From Sycon ciliatum (taxonomy: Eukaryota; Porifera; Calcarea; Leucosolenida; Sycettidae), in contig NC_088645.1 in assembly GCF_964019385.1 (NCBI RefSeq), forward strand, positions 38,850,463 to 38,914,462: DNA of 64,000 nt, read 5' to 3'. Under the pieces are notes generated by a model, which had not been told where the DNA came from, searched no databases, and worked only from the letters and a program-made list of their open reading frames with translations. Both the position numbers and the translations under genes were made by a program. Each line of letters opens with the position of its first letter. Position 1 is the stretch's first letter. Shown here piece after piece: positions 1 to 10,986 of this stretch.

Positions 1-599
1 TTTACTGAAATTCTGCGAAGGAAACAGCGATTGCAGTGGTTTCAATCCGCCAGGAGGCACTCGAGAACGATCGCCCAGGAGTTGCTGGTGCTCCGTGACT
101 ATTTTCCATCGCATTGGGGTATTGATTTCAGCATCAGGCCTTCTCTGTGTTGCGCAAGTCACATACTGCTAGTCCCGGGGCCAGACCAAGCGCGCCCAAC
201 ACAGTCTGCCTTATTTGGCCCAAAGGTCAAAGGTGAAAAATTACCCAGAACCGGCTTTATACATACTACTAACGGGAAACGTTGGACGGTGAGAGAATCA
301 ACAATACCTTGATATACTTCAGCAAGAAGTAGACATTCGCCGGGCCACACAGATACTTTTGCAAATGGTTGGCGTCTCCGCAAAGCTCGTTGACAGTGGA
401 GTTGTATAGGTCGTACAAGGAACTGTTTCTCCTCTGTGCAGGTAGCTTAGTTAGGAATTCTTGATAGGTGAGGGGAAGCCCATCTTGGGGAAAGAAGTAG
501 CCCCTGCAGATGGACAGCACACCAACACAACTGCTGTGCAAGATAAACTGGTAAAGATACACGGACTTTAATTAATAGACCAACCAACCGAGGGCATGG
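1..599. other. No recognisable gene
   Basis: Short open frames exist on both strands but none shows a recognisable domain or splice structure. A CCAACCAACC stretch near 580 resembles the LINE tail found further on and may mark the end of an older insertion. Confidence 0.4.
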
Positions 600-1220
600 A
601 TGTACGGATGGAAATAGCATGTACTCAGGGACAGTAGTGTCAATGGAGATCCCATGCAGAGACAAGATGCCCAAATCTGAACAGACAGACACCTCAGCCG
701 AAACGTATGGTGGTTCGTCAACAAGATTCACCTCCTCTCAATGTCCAGTCGCAGGTGTTTTTTGGTGGGAGTGCAATAATCCGGTGTGCGCCAGACATGC
801 CAGACTGTTTTTGACTGGTTCGGACATGCCATGCCCGTTCACACTCTGTGTATGATATTGGTGCTCTGCTGTGGAACGCTCTCCCTGGTGAGGTCCGCAC
901 AATTACCCGGCTACCTGAGTTTAAGCATGCATGTGTACCATACGCCTGTAGGGAGTAGTTCGAGTTGCTGCTGATCACTCTGCTCTCCCTCCCCGTGCAG
1001 TTCAGTAATCCTCACGTAGTATCATAGATACATCGTATTCTCTCTCTCCCCCGTTTACTCGCAGTTATTAGTATTACTATTCTCTTACTATCATAGTATG
1101 TGCTTCCATAGCTTTTTCTATGTTCTTCCATAGCTACTTCTAGGCTAAGCCTTCGCCGTCATTTTATGGGGTCGTCATCCCGTTTGAATGTGCGAAGTGA
1201 AATAAAAACCAACCAACCAA
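600..1220 (+). mobile_element. 3' end of a truncated non-LTR retrotransposon (LINE)
   Basis: A reading frame open from 815 to the stop at 956-958 contains LLWNALPGEVR followed by PEFK, the pattern seen at the extreme C terminus of many LINE ORF2 proteins (WN-x-LP, then a short helix with FK). It is followed by a ~245-base pyrimidine-rich 3' untranslated stretch, an AATAAA-like signal (GAAATAAAAACC) and a simple tail of CCAA repeats ending near 1219, as expected for target-primed insertion. An in-frame stop at 812-814 and the absence of upstream RT motifs show that the copy is 5'-truncated and decayed. The tail differs from the AAC tail of the LINE at 57 kb, so it is probably a different family. 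Confidence 0.6.
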
Positions 1221-1728
1221 TATAAAGGGTATGCATGATCTCGTCGAGAGCAAACAAGACTCGGTGGCCTGAAAGTTGGCCCGTGGCCATGCATATAACA
1301 ACTATTCCGCCGGGCCCGTACATTGGTTCAGTGCTTCACTGACATTTGGGGGATTCATTTCGATACATTTGAATCCCCTTGTTAAACTGCTGCAGACCTG
1401 GACGTACCCTGCGGAGTATGTGTGCCAAAGGGAACTGATACGTTATCCAGTCATTCTGTTCGTACACTGCAATCGCTCCCGCCGATTCACCGCTGACTAA
1501 GATATCTCTAGCTCTGTACAATGTACAAGACACAACAAATCATTGTCGGTTTCAAAACCAACGAAAATCAGAATACTTGTGAACGAATATTTGGGCTGAA
1601 ACTGTCACATTTTTAGTTTCTCAGCTAACTGGAATCGTAACGGTTAATTATTAATCGAGCTGTTACAGCGTATAAAGTATGTACCCTGATTTTATGTGCC
1701 GTTCTTGTATATCCCGTGACTGCGGGTA

Positions 1729-1915
1729 CAGTCAGACCTCGCTTAACCGCACACATCCGTTTTCCACAAAAAAATCCGGATAAGCGAGGGAACCGGATAA
1801 CCGAACACCGTTTATGTTGTATGCATCACGTATGCTGTAAATATGTAACCAGCTATTTTCTTCTGGATGGCGAGGGAAACAGATAAAAGAGGACCGGATA
1901 AGCGAGGCCTGATTA
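1729..1915. mobile_element. pogo/Tigger-like MITE
   Basis: The left end CAGTCAGACCTCGCTTA matches the reverse complement of the right end (TAATCAGGCCTCGCTTA) with few differences, and both ends abut a TA dinucleotide (1727-1728, 1916-1917), the target of the Tc1/mariner/pogo superfamily. The 187-bp body has no coding capacity. The ACCTCGCTTA(A/T)CCG wording is typical of pogo-derived termini. Confidence 0.65.
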
Positions 1916-1917
1916 TA

Positions 1918-2317
1918 CCCTGAAACAATCACCACGCAACGTAATGTACTACTCGATAAAATCCGATCACGTGAGTCAAATGCATGTTGGGCGCTGAGCA
2001 GCCCTAGACCTGCAAAGACAGAGATAAGCAATTGTGAAGGCGGCTAACTTGTCTCACACAGGGTGGGGTTTCATTCTTCAGTACTGTACAATGGATGCAT
2101 GCTATCCTCTGCTCAATGTTCCAGGGTGGATTCATTATTCCTCCACCACTCCATGCTACAATTATACAGGGGCCGCAACATGACCTTGTCGTCGGGGGGT
2201 TTAATTCCAGACGATAGGCCCTTCCGATTACTCTCTCGACCACATGTACATCCCACCTACACCACACTCAGAGGGCTGAATATTTGGTTTCACTCCAAAG
2301 AGAGTCTCAAGAAGAAG
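1918..2317. other. No gene seen
   Basis: Mixed-composition sequence with no conserved frame, no inverted repeat and no simple repeat of note. Confidence 0.4.
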
Positions 2318-3262
2318 GCCAACACAGAACAACAAGAATGCGCACAAATGCACGCATGCGCAGTCCGCGCAGGCACCGACAACATACGACCACACAAAAA
2401 TGCATCCTCTCCTGAGGATGAGAGAGAAGAAAAAAATGAGAAGAAAGACAGGAGAAGAAGAAATCAAATGTGAGCAGCATACACAGGCAAGTATGAACAA
2501 AACATGCAGGGCCAAAACAGTAGGATAAGATAGTAACTCCGGACAACGGGGAAAAGCCAAAGCAAATGGGTGGAAAGAAAACAGACTGGGCCCACCCATA
2601 GAGGGAACCGCTATACTTTCAGGCGTGGGCCCCCGGGAAACAACCACCTTGCCCTGGTGCGAAGCCAAGGCAAACCGACGGCACTGCGAAGACCGCGGCA
2701 GCTGAACCGGGTGACCAGTCATCTGGCAACACAGGAGTTGTCCGGAAAACCATCACGCAGCCGATGGGGCTCCGAAAACTCACAGAGACACACACAGAAA
2801 GAAACACGGACTGACGCAAACATCTCAGCCATACCAGGAGCCAAAAATCAGACAAAAAACACAAGAAGGAATGGCAGAACAGCAAGGTTGAACACGCCTA
2901 CGGAAACAGGGGCAGTCTACCAATGAGGACACCAGATAGCACACAAACAAATCGGTCATCAATACGCAAACAAAAATAACGTAGAAAAGCCACAGGGCGC
3001 TACCCTGAATAACCACAGGCCCTTTACCTGAAACAAAGCACAGGATTGAACCTGAATATCACGCGGGAAGTACATCCGCTCACAAAACCAAAAAAAAACA
3101 AAAAACAAAATCGTCCTGAATCCTACTGGGACGCACAAAGGCCAGCCAGCAAAACACGGAAACCGAAAACCCGCAAGGCGAACCGATAAGGCGAACACAG
3201 AACAACAAGAATGCGTACAAATGCACGCATGCGCAACCTGCGCAGTCCGCGCAGGCACGGAG
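2318..3262. repeat. Strand-asymmetric A-rich block bounded by direct repeats
   Basis: A ~65-base segment beginning AACACAGAACAACAAGAATG and ending near GCGCAGTCCGCGCAGGCAC occurs at about 2320-2385 and again at about 3194-3260. The intervening ~0.8 kb is rich in A and C and poor in T on the plus strand. A plus frame of 118 codons (2570-2926), rich in Arg, Thr and Gln, lies inside but has no recognised domain. Direct repeats plus purine/A skew resemble the internal part of a retroelement, but no PBS, polypurine tract or pol motif is visible. Confidence 0.4.
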
Positions 3263-3726
3263 AACAACCTTGTCATGCATCCATTACACGCAGACCTCAC
3301 AGTGTAAGCGAGTGTTATAAATTATATCGTTATATCGTTGTGTAAACAACTACACGCTCATTTATGCTAAGAGGATACGTAACCGATCAACCATGCAAAC
3401 CGCTTCGGCTATAGCAAATATCTGAATTCAGAAACGAGCTACAACTCTTCCTCCTGGAGTGAAACCATTCTCCCCTCCTCAGTCTGTTCCCCCAAATTTT
3501 TATTTGCCACACAGACGGAGTTTAGTGTGGTACCATTCGAAAACACCACTGATTGTGTTTGATGGGTAATGTTGCCTTCGAACCTAATACCTATGTGTTG
3601 TGCTCGGCCTGCAAGCCACCCAGGAGTCACCGCTAAGGGCCTGACAGGCTAGGACTGTTTTCGGAAAGGGAAACAGCCGAACGCAATTGGTAGTGAACAG
3701 CTAGTGGATGACGTAATGTACTCTAC
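3263..3726. other. No gene seen
   Basis: Unique-looking AT-leaning sequence without a supported frame or structured repeat. Confidence 0.35.
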
Positions 3727-3728
3727 TA

Positions 3729-3937
3729 CTGTCGTGGACATGGAAGTCCAGTCGATTGACCGGGGCCGGCGCCCTCAGCCCGTACAGAACGCTGCGTGCA
3801 GTGCACAGAGTCATTTTAATCCGATGCGACCAGCGCGCTGCAGCGGATAAATGCATGTATGTAGCGCTTATCCATGGCTGCATGGCCAGCGCCCTGGGGC
3901 TGCTAGACGTGCGACCGGATTTCCATGTCCACGACAG
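3729..3937. mobile_element. Short TIR element (MITE family 1, copy 1)
   Basis: The left end CTGTCGTGGACATGGAA and the right end TTCCATGTCCACGACAG are inverted repeats with TA on each side (3727-3728, 3938-3939), suggesting a Tc1/mariner-type target duplication. A sister copy in the opposite orientation lies at 15399-15604. No coding capacity. Confidence 0.65.
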
Positions 3938-4053
3938 TAGTATAATTGCTATGAGTGCAAATATTTCGAAAGCAATTTGAACACGAAGTCAATGTAACGA
4001 GAGAGCTTGGAAGCTCAGGGCCCTACGCTATGCTTTTTTGCCTTGATGACCTA

Positions 4054-4543
4054 GACAAAAAAAAGCATATGGATGTTATAAATTCTTTAAAAAAATCCTT
4101 TTTTTTAAGACATAACCTGGGATTCGAACCCGCACTATCGCGCGCCCTGCATGCATCCCCCGATACACTTTGCATACATACTCATTCTTCCAAGTTGTTT
4201 CACATTGTGATCTTGCATTTGAAATCCCTATTTGAATATGCATTGTGGCCAGCCGTCTTTGATCGCACGGTACGGTAGTGGATAGGTACGGGACAGGTAC
4301 GATCGAGGGTAGTACGACACCGTCTCCCGTACCATCAAACACAGCTGGCCACATACAGCTGCCCGCAATATTTAAATAGGGCTTTCAAACGCAAGATAAT
4401 AACGTGAAGCAACTTGGGAGAATGGGTATGAATGCGAAGTGAATGGGGGAATGCATGTAGGGCGATAGTGCGGGTTCGAATCCCAGGATTTGCCTGAAAA
4501 AAAGGAAAAATAGAAAAATTTATAACATCCTATGCTTTTTGCC
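4054..4543. repeat. Inverted pair of tRNA-derived SINE-like repeats
   Basis: Two ~215-base arms (about 4054-4275 and 4331-4543) are imperfect inverted repeats around a short centre. Each carries the same RNA polymerase III B-box-like word: GGTTCGAATCC reads forward near 4470-4482 and in reverse near 4120-4132, inside GTGCGGGTTCGAATCCCAGG, which matches a tRNA T-arm. Distally both arms end in A-rich runs. No convincing A box or full cloverleaf is visible, so a functional tRNA gene is unlikely. The arrangement is either two head-to-head SINEs or a foldback built from one. Confidence 0.5.
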
Positions 4544-4599
4544 GTCAGATACGGATAGCGCCAGGCGTGACACAAACAAACAAACAAACACACACACAA

Positions 4600-4690
4600 A
4601 TACCAAATTAAAGCTGTGTGGACCCTGGCTAGCGCCAGACGTTACTGAAGTAACGTCTTCTGCATAGCTACGGGAATAAACATGGAATGT
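4600..4690. repeat. Short palindrome-centred repeat (empty-site copy)
   Basis: This ~90-base repeat is centred on the palindrome GACGTTACTGAAGTAACGTC (4638-4657). Its reverse complement is found, interrupted by insertions, at about 32.9 and 34.4 kb, so this copy represents the uninterrupted form. Confidence 0.6.
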
Positions 4691-5411
4691 ATGTCTTCAC
4701 ATTGAGAAAAATGCTTAGTTTACAGTTTTGATTTCATACATATCGCTTGTTCTCTGCGGAAAAACCGTCGAAGAAAGGATGAACTTAATACTTCCCAATT
4801 GCTCACCCGTTGAGGTTGTGGACTTTCCGCAGCTGTGCGTGGACGGCAACGACGGTCAAGTGGCCAGAGGAATATGGCTGCGTTTGCTGGCCATAATGCA
4901 TGTCTCCACTGCAGTACTGAACCAAACAACAAACGGAAAGGTAACACAGGAAATGGCTGAACTATTCAACCAGTAGAGGATACGCTGAATAACATGTGAC
5001 TTGACTTGGGAGGGCATTGCAGAGCAGTTGCTGACAAAGTTCAAAGTTGTACGGTGTACGGTGACCTGTGACTTGTGCTCCTACAGAGCTCAGGGCCAAC
5101 CGTGTACACATTGCAGTATAATCTAGATACAACTGGTGTGCAATGCCTTCCCACATCTATAATGTAATTGCACCTTACTTGGCATACCATATATGATAAT
5201 CGTCAGACAGCTGTCGTCGTTGACTATTAACAGTCCTCGAATGTAACGGATAATTCAGGAACTCGATTGGAAATCATCTCCAAATTCATTCGTTAGGATC
5301 TTGCTGTGAATTTGGAATACCCGCGTGATGATGTATAACGATTTCATACCCTGATAGAACAGCGTTGGCAAATGCTCTGCTGAACACGGCATTCAGGCCA
5401 CCAAGTAGACA
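4691..5411. other. No gene seen
   Basis: Short overlapping frames only; nothing domain-like and no strong repeat. Confidence 0.35.
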
Positions 5412-5564
5412 ATCATAGAGGTCTGGCAGGACTTTACGGCTGAATCGAGGCCGAGTGCACACTGCCAAGGGCGCAGGCCAAGGTGCGTAGCGCTGAGGCC
5501 AGCGCCCGCCGTCGTACGCACGAGGCCTTGATGAAGGCGAAAAGTCCTGCCAGACCTCTATGAT
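5412..5564. mobile_element. 153-bp foldback MITE
   Basis: A perfect 24-bp terminal inverted repeat starts ATCATAGAGGTCTGGCAGGA at 5412 and returns at 5541-5564. The interior is GC-rich and partly self-complementary. No clear target duplication or coding frame is visible. Confidence 0.6.
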
Positions 5565-5647
5565 CGTGTTTCAAGTGTTGTCTTTCCCATCTCTTTTCTA
5601 TAAGCAAGACCCCTCTTATAGGCGTGGTGGTCGGCGACGTGATGGAT

Positions 5648-5706
5648 TCAGCTTGTGAATTTCAGCTTGTGAGTTTCAGCTTGTGAGTTTCAGCTTGTGA
5701 GTTTCA
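5648..5706. repeat. 15-bp minisatellite
   Basis: Four tandem copies of a TTTCAGCTTGTGAGT-type unit with one or two substitutions. Confidence 0.85.
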
Positions 5707-5890
5707 CCTCCGTCCGCTCCTCATGAATGGGAAAAAAACATGATCCCTGCTTCAGAGTAAATCCATGATCTTTCGCTTGTTCGCATATTCAAAATGCTCT
5801 GAAATGTTTGGCAACTCGTCAAGTACATGTAGAACGCTTAGCCATATAATTTCACTAGGTCTTTCGTACCATTACTCTGCAAGTCGACTA

Positions 5891-7148
5891 CAATGGTGAT
5901 CAACAAGATAGCAAGCAAGTCCTTATAACCGCCACTTTGGTGGTCAGAGCATTGACAAAAATAGCACTTGAAAAATAGCGCTAGTGGCACCAACAACATA
6001 TTTGGCGTGCAGAGCATAAACCAAATGGCACTTTAAAAGATAGCTCTAGTGGCGCCAACGACACAGTGAGACAATGAACATTACCAGTATCAGACAACAG
6101 TGGGGACCGCGCTACTACAATGTCAAAACAGTGACAACTTTCGCACATACTTCTTTGGCACGCACAGTTCAGGCTTCTGCTTGGCAATGTACATTGCCTC
6201 CAGCACAGCAAGGTGAGATTTGTTGCACGCACTCGCTTGAATCGTGAAGTGAGAGTGGGTGCCATGTTTGCAGACTGCACTTAGGCAGGCTGGTGACGAT
6301 ATCAGGCGGCGGAGTATCGCCGAATCCTACTCATTATCGTCATTGTCCGTTGGTCCATTCCTGGGGTAGCTATTGTTGCATAGAGCAGCATATCCCCAAC
6401 AAACTCGTACGGACAGTTACAGGAACAACAACACCGGTTAGGACAGGGAGAGGCCGAGCAGTCAAGGACATCACCGTCACCGTCAAGAAAGGGAGAAGAA
6501 AATCAACACCGATCAAACCACCAGCAACTGTCACGGGACGAAGTGAACGACTGCATCTCCGCAACAACGCTCTGCAACAAGCGACTGATACAGGATCGGC
6601 ATGTGGAACAGTGTGTGACTCCTCGCCCGGCAGAGAAGTCGCCAGCGGCACAACTGAGATGCACAATAGCTACCACAGGAATGGACCAACGGACAATGAC
6701 GATAATAAGAAGGACTCGGCGATGCTCCGTCACCTGACATCGTCACCAGCCTGCCTAAGAGCAGTCTGCAAACATGGCACCCACTCTCACTTCACAATTC
6801 AAGCGCGTGCCCGCAACAAATCTCACCTTGCTGTGCTGGAGGCAGTGTACATTGCCAAGCTGAAGCCTGAGCTGTGCGTGCCAAAGAAGTATGTGCGAAA
6901 GTTGCCACTGTTTTGACATTTTAGTACTGTGGTCTCCACTGTTGTCTGATACTGGAAATTTTCATTGTCTCACTGTGTAGTTGGCGCCACTAGCGCTATC
7001 TTTTAAAGTGCTATTTGGTCTATGCTCTGACCGCCAATTTTGCTGTTGGCGCCACTAGCGCTATTTTTCAAGTGCTATGTTTGTCAATGCTCTGCCCACC
7101 AAAGTGCCGGTTATAAGGACTTGCTTGCTACCTTGTTAATCACCATTG
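5891..7148. mobile_element. Foldback element with Penelope-like coding remnant
   Basis: Two ~488-base arms (5891-6378 and 6662-7148) are near-complete inverted copies separated by ~283 bases. Each arm contains two ~60-base tandem units built round GTTGGCGCCACTAGCGCTAT (for example near 6980 and 7045). The arms also carry the coding tail described in the next entry, so the structure is best explained as two truncated copies of one retroelement end joined head to head. Penelope-like elements often show such inverted-terminal arrangements, but no reverse transcriptase is present to confirm it. Confidence 0.55.
6293..6916 (+). pseudogene. GIY-YIG/Penelope-like C-terminal tail fused to foldback sequence
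   Basis: The 207-codon frame begins in the left arm, crosses the spacer and ends in the right arm. Only its last ~45 residues look protein-like: a basic segment, then SHLAVLEAVYIAKLKPELCV and a short Leu/Phe end. The pattern hLxxLEAxYIxxxKPxLx is characteristic of the C-terminal helix of GIY-YIG nuclease domains attached to Penelope-like reverse transcriptases. The catalytic GIY and YIG region and the RT are absent, so it is not a working enzyme. The same tail is encoded on the opposite strand in the left arm (about 6120-6260). The upstream residues are low-complexity (Thr, Lys, Arg) and probably not native. Confidence 0.4.
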
Positions 7149-7227
7149 TATTTGACCTGAAGAGTAATGGATTGAAAGGTCTAGTAGAAAAAATTATATG
7201 GCTTCTGTGCTTCGTGTGCTGACACAC

Positions 7228-7247
7228 ACATACGTGCATGCACACAA

Positions 7248-7293
<46 letters not shown>

Positions 7294-7355
7294 GCACAAA
7301 CACACACACACACACTCGCAAGCACACACACACACACTCGCACGCACACACACAC

Positions 7356-7399
<44 letters not shown>

Positions 7400-7437
7400 G
7401 CAAGCACGCACGCACACTCGCAAGCACACATACACCT
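7228..7437. repeat. CA microsatellite
   Basis: A ~200-bp CA-dominated tract interrupted by CTCGCA and GCACGCA variants. Long frames across it on both strands (Thr-His or Val-Cys repeats) are artefacts. Confidence 0.95.
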
Positions 7438-7609
7438 GTTCTGTACTGTCCTGAACATGGCCGTCAGGCGGTCACATGTCGCCTCATACGAGGGGTCGAC
7501 AAAGAAGGGCCCGCCACTGGGCATGTAGAGCAATCGTCGTCGGGTCGACACTCATGGCCGGCGAGGCCTCCACAAACACACACACGGCACACACACACAC
7601 ACACACTTA

Positions 7610-7805
7610 TATGCCACTTATATGGGCTCATCATATCTCAGTAAGTGGGTGAGGACAAGGTGCAGAAAAAGGATTGACGGCATCAGGGTATCCGTCCCGG
7701 GATCCAACTGCAGTTACCCCTGCCCCAGTGAAGGTAATACTTGCTACTAATGTGAGTGGCTAAATCAGAGTGGATCTGATAAAAGCTTCACTAGCACCAT
7801 TGATT
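7610..7805 (+). repeat. Dispersed repeat beside a CA tract (copy 1)
   Basis: A ~190-base segment running from the GGTGCAGAAAAAGGATTGACG region through AGTGGATCTGATAAAAGCTT matches, in reverse complement, the segment at about 45610-45805. Both copies lie next to a long CA/TG array, so the microsatellite may belong to the mobile unit. Confidence 0.6.
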
Positions 7806-7977
7806 ACACAAGAATTAATCTAGCCAGATGCATTCCATGGTTACCAGGTATACTTCAAATAGAAAATAATATGAACCCTGAAACCAACAAAGGTGGCAGA
7901 TACAACAATACACCTTCAAGCAGCCGAGTCTGTTGGCAACAGACCAAACACAATCAGGCATTAGTGTACCTACTAAC

Positions 7978-8373
7978 TAGGGGTGAAAGTTGGCACTGAG
8001 ATCCCGAGTTCGAGTACTCTGATTTTCTCCGATCGAATATTCGAGTATTCGAGTATTCTTGATATCCTAAAAATCGCACACCATGTACCAACCGTCTTAA
8101 AAATCACATGATACAACCCTGATTGAACCGATTGGCAGTTCTTTTTCTCGGGTATATTGGTTGGTGGGTCATTTGGGCCGCTCTCGACTCGTGTACAACT
8201 GTTCATCACACAGTCTGCACATCAATATCTGCTGACTGCTGCTCTGAAACTGCAGACTTCTGTGGTATTGCATGTACCATGTATGAGCGAGTACTCTGAT
8301 CTATTCCGAGTACGATTATATTTGAAAAATCCAAACGAGTATTCGAATATTCGGTATAATTGTTTCACCCCTA
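7978..8373. mobile_element. hAT-like MITE with perfect 8-bp target duplication (copy 1)
   Basis: The termini TAGGGGTGAAA and TTTCACCCCTA are inverted, and the element is flanked by identical octamers CTACTAAC at 7970-7977 and 8374-8381. TAGGGGTG ends and 8-bp duplications are hallmarks of the hAT superfamily. The 396-bp body carries subterminal TTCGAGTATTCGAATA-type palindromic words and no transposase. Confidence 0.85.
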
Positions 8374-8476
8374 CTACTAACCGAACTAGCTGGTAGCTAG
8401 TACAAACACACGCGCGCGCACGCACAAGCACACACACACACATCCTGTCCTTTCCTGTAGAGCCACTGCCACAGGG

Positions 8477-8507
8477 GTCACGTGGGCCCCTCTGGGGCCC
8501 ACGTGAC
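8477..8507. repeat. Perfect 14-bp-stem hairpin
   Basis: GTCACGTGGGCCCC is followed by TCT and its exact complement. Each arm contains CACGTG. It sits between two CA tracts. Confidence 0.8.
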
Positions 8508-8539
8508 AACATGCACACACACACACACGCTAACACCCA

Positions 8540-8585
<46 letters not shown>
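8507..8585. repeat. CA microsatellite
   Basis: An almost uninterrupted CA run. Confidence 0.95.
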
Positions 8586-8588
<3 letters not shown>

Positions 8589-9793
8589 AGGAAACATACC
8601 GATAAATAGACATGGTTCCACATGCAGACCCCGTTGTTTTCGCTTGCGTTACTAGACACCAGTCCAAATCCACTCATAGCAGAAGCCCAGCTATTGGAAG
8701 ATCCTAGGTCACTCTCCGTGCGAGCCTGACAAGACTCCTTGCTAGCACAGAGACCACCACCTGGGCGTAACAGACACATACACGTGCACAGATGCACGCA
8801 CACCCAGACACAAACGCACAAGTACACACATTACCTGATCACACCGCAAAATCCATATGAGAAAAAGGCGAAGAAAAAAGGATTTCCGACACCAGACTAT
8901 AATTATGTGGAATTAGATCCAGCCGTTACAGGCCCCCTCCCCCACCCGTTCCCCTCCCCTGCTTCCCAGTGACCCTTAATGCTTGTTGGGGTTGTCAGAT
9001 TTGGCGACATCTGATACATGCTCTGCTTACTACTATAGAGAATTCCACGCAGCCAAACCACGGTCCCCAGTTCAGGTATCAAGGCAAGTAAAGGGCACGC
9101 ACGAATGTGCGCCACACCTCTCCACCCCCCCCCCCCCCCACCCACAACACACATATCTCATACCCACTGATGCACACAGACACAAAAACATCTCCACTCT
9201 CCACCCACCCACGCACGAGCACAAACACACAGTTTTCAAAATAAATTTGTCGCAATCACGTTGCCATTTCTCCCTCTCCCGTACACACACAAGCATACAC
9301 ATGTACAGAAACACGAAAGCACACCCCCTCCAACCCCCCCCCCCCCCCCCCCCACACACACACCTAAATGTGTACACATAGATGCAGGCACAAACGAACT
9401 AAGTAACACGAGCGTGTGGGCGCCAAACAATTAGAACTGACCTTTGAAGTAGAAACCCCTCTTTCTGGATTGCAAACCTGGTTCAAAGTAGAAACCACTC
9501 GGCGAACCGTCCACACAGCGTGCACTGAACTCGGACACTTCTTGGTTATCGAAACGATAGAGCTCAAGCATCCAGAAAACGTCAACCGGTTGCGTGCAAA
9601 ATCTGTGATTTGTGAAAACGAAGAATAAATAAAACAGGATCTTTTAAAAGGCTCGTTCCCAAGTGTTGTCAAGTGTTGAAGAAAGTTGCAACTTCGCAAC
9701 ATTTTGGAATTGCTATTCAAGTTTGATGTTAAATAGCAAAATGCTACGCAAAAGATTGAAAGTTGAACTCGGATGGTGAGCCAATATACTTAT
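8586..9793. other. Low-complexity stretch without a supported gene
   Basis: Poly-C runs at about 9124-9140 and 9337-9354 and short CA tracts dominate 9.1-9.4 kb. Frames on both strands arise from these tracts. Nothing else is recognisable. Confidence 0.5.
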
Positions 9794-10003
9794 GATGAAG
9801 AAAGGAAAAGGACAAATTGTTACGAGTTATGACAAACTGTCCACCAACGTAGACAGATCTTATACAGTGAGCGAGTGCGACAAAATGGCACAAAACGGCA
9901 AGGATAAGATCGTGCATAAGATCCTGTATAAGATCTGGCTACGTTGGTGGACAGTTTGTCATACTAGTAACTGGTAACAATTTGTCCTTTTCCTTTCTTC
10001 ATC
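9794..10003. mobile_element. 210-bp foldback MITE
   Basis: The ends GATGAAGAAAGGAAAAGGAC and GTCCTTTTCCTTTCTTCATC are exact inverted repeats. A second inverted block (CAAACTGTCCACCAACGTAG) continues the arm to ~60 bases per side. A degraded relative, preceded by the same GAACTCGGA(T/C)GGTGAGCCAAT flank, lies at about 10987-11085. Confidence 0.7.
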
Positions 10004-10179
10004 AAAAGATTGAAAGCAAATTATTCCCTGAGGCTCCTATAGTCGGTATAGAAAAAGAATCGTGGAAATTGAGTTTCAGCATTCAGTTTTTCCCGAGCTA
10101 AGCCACTGGTACATGGCACGACTTTCCGGTCCGGGGTGATTATCATGATGTTTTATCTTGTGCAGTTATGCATGTACAT

Positions 10180-10213
10180 GTATGTGTGTGTGTGTTTGGG
10201 GGGGGGGAGGGGG
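10180..10213. repeat. TG tract followed by poly-G
   Basis: A short TG repeat runs directly into a G homopolymer. Confidence 0.8.
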
Positions 10214-10519
10214 ATCCTGATTTCTTCGCTTCTTTTGATCGGCGGGGGTCATTTCTATCTCTGAGTTTCTGAAGATTGGAAATTTGTTTGGATTTCAGCG
10301 CTACACGTGTAAAGTAAAAGGAAATTATCGTGTCCGTTCCCGAAGGGAACTCACGACGGCCGCTAACACCCGGTAAACCCTAGCCTAGCGGCCACACGTG
10401 TAACCGCCCTCCGGAACTGATAACCTAAACAGTACGATGCCATCACTGAAGACGTTCATCACATGACATTGTACTACATGTACTTGCAACCATGATCACC
10501 CATGCCACACGATCATATA

Positions 10520-10901
10520 CAGTCAACTTCGCTAATAACGACTGCGGATATAACGACAAATCACGAATAACGACAGAATTTCCATGCCCAGAGCAAAGTC
10601 CCATCCCACTGTAATACAGTCGTCCCTCTCTAATACAGCACTTTATAATCCAGCACCCTCGATAAACCAGAACAATTTTCAGTAGCCAACATGTCCTTTT
10701 CATGCACATTGCAGCAGTAAATCCGATTTGTTAATCCAGCACCCTCCCTAATCCAGCAGATTTCCGTGGCACAAATGGTGCCGGATTATAGAGGGACCAC
10801 TGTACATATATAGTGAGACTTCGGGTATAACGACACTTCACGAATAAGGACACTTTTCTTGATGCCCCGCCGCCGAGTGTCGTTATAAGCCAAGCTCACT
10901 G
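10520..10901. mobile_element. Nested pogo-like MITE cluster
   Basis: A complete small element at 10617-10802 has ends CAGTCGTCCCTCTCTAATA and the complement of CAGTGGTCCCTCTATAATCC, with TA at both sides (10615-10616, 10803-10804). It lies inside a second pogo-type sequence whose ends CAGTCAACTTCGCTAATAACG and CGTTATAAGCCAAGCTCACTG are also flanked by TA. The right part (10812-10901) repeats the ACGACA...TCACGAATAA motif of the left, so the outer element may itself be two joined copies. Confidence 0.65.
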
Positions 10902-10986
10902 TACTCGTATAGTTTGGCATTTTATCATCATTTTTACCCGTTCTTTTACGGTCTTGCTAGCAATATTTTTTGTATTTTTGTATTTT

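Noticed and set aside
4467..4491. A functional tRNA gene at the B-box motif
   Set aside because: No acceptor stem, anticodon arm or A box could be folded around it; a SINE-like relic fits better.
7111..7644. Long frames of Thr-His or Val-Cys repeats on both strands
   Set aside because: They are translations of the CA microsatellite and have no other coding evidence.
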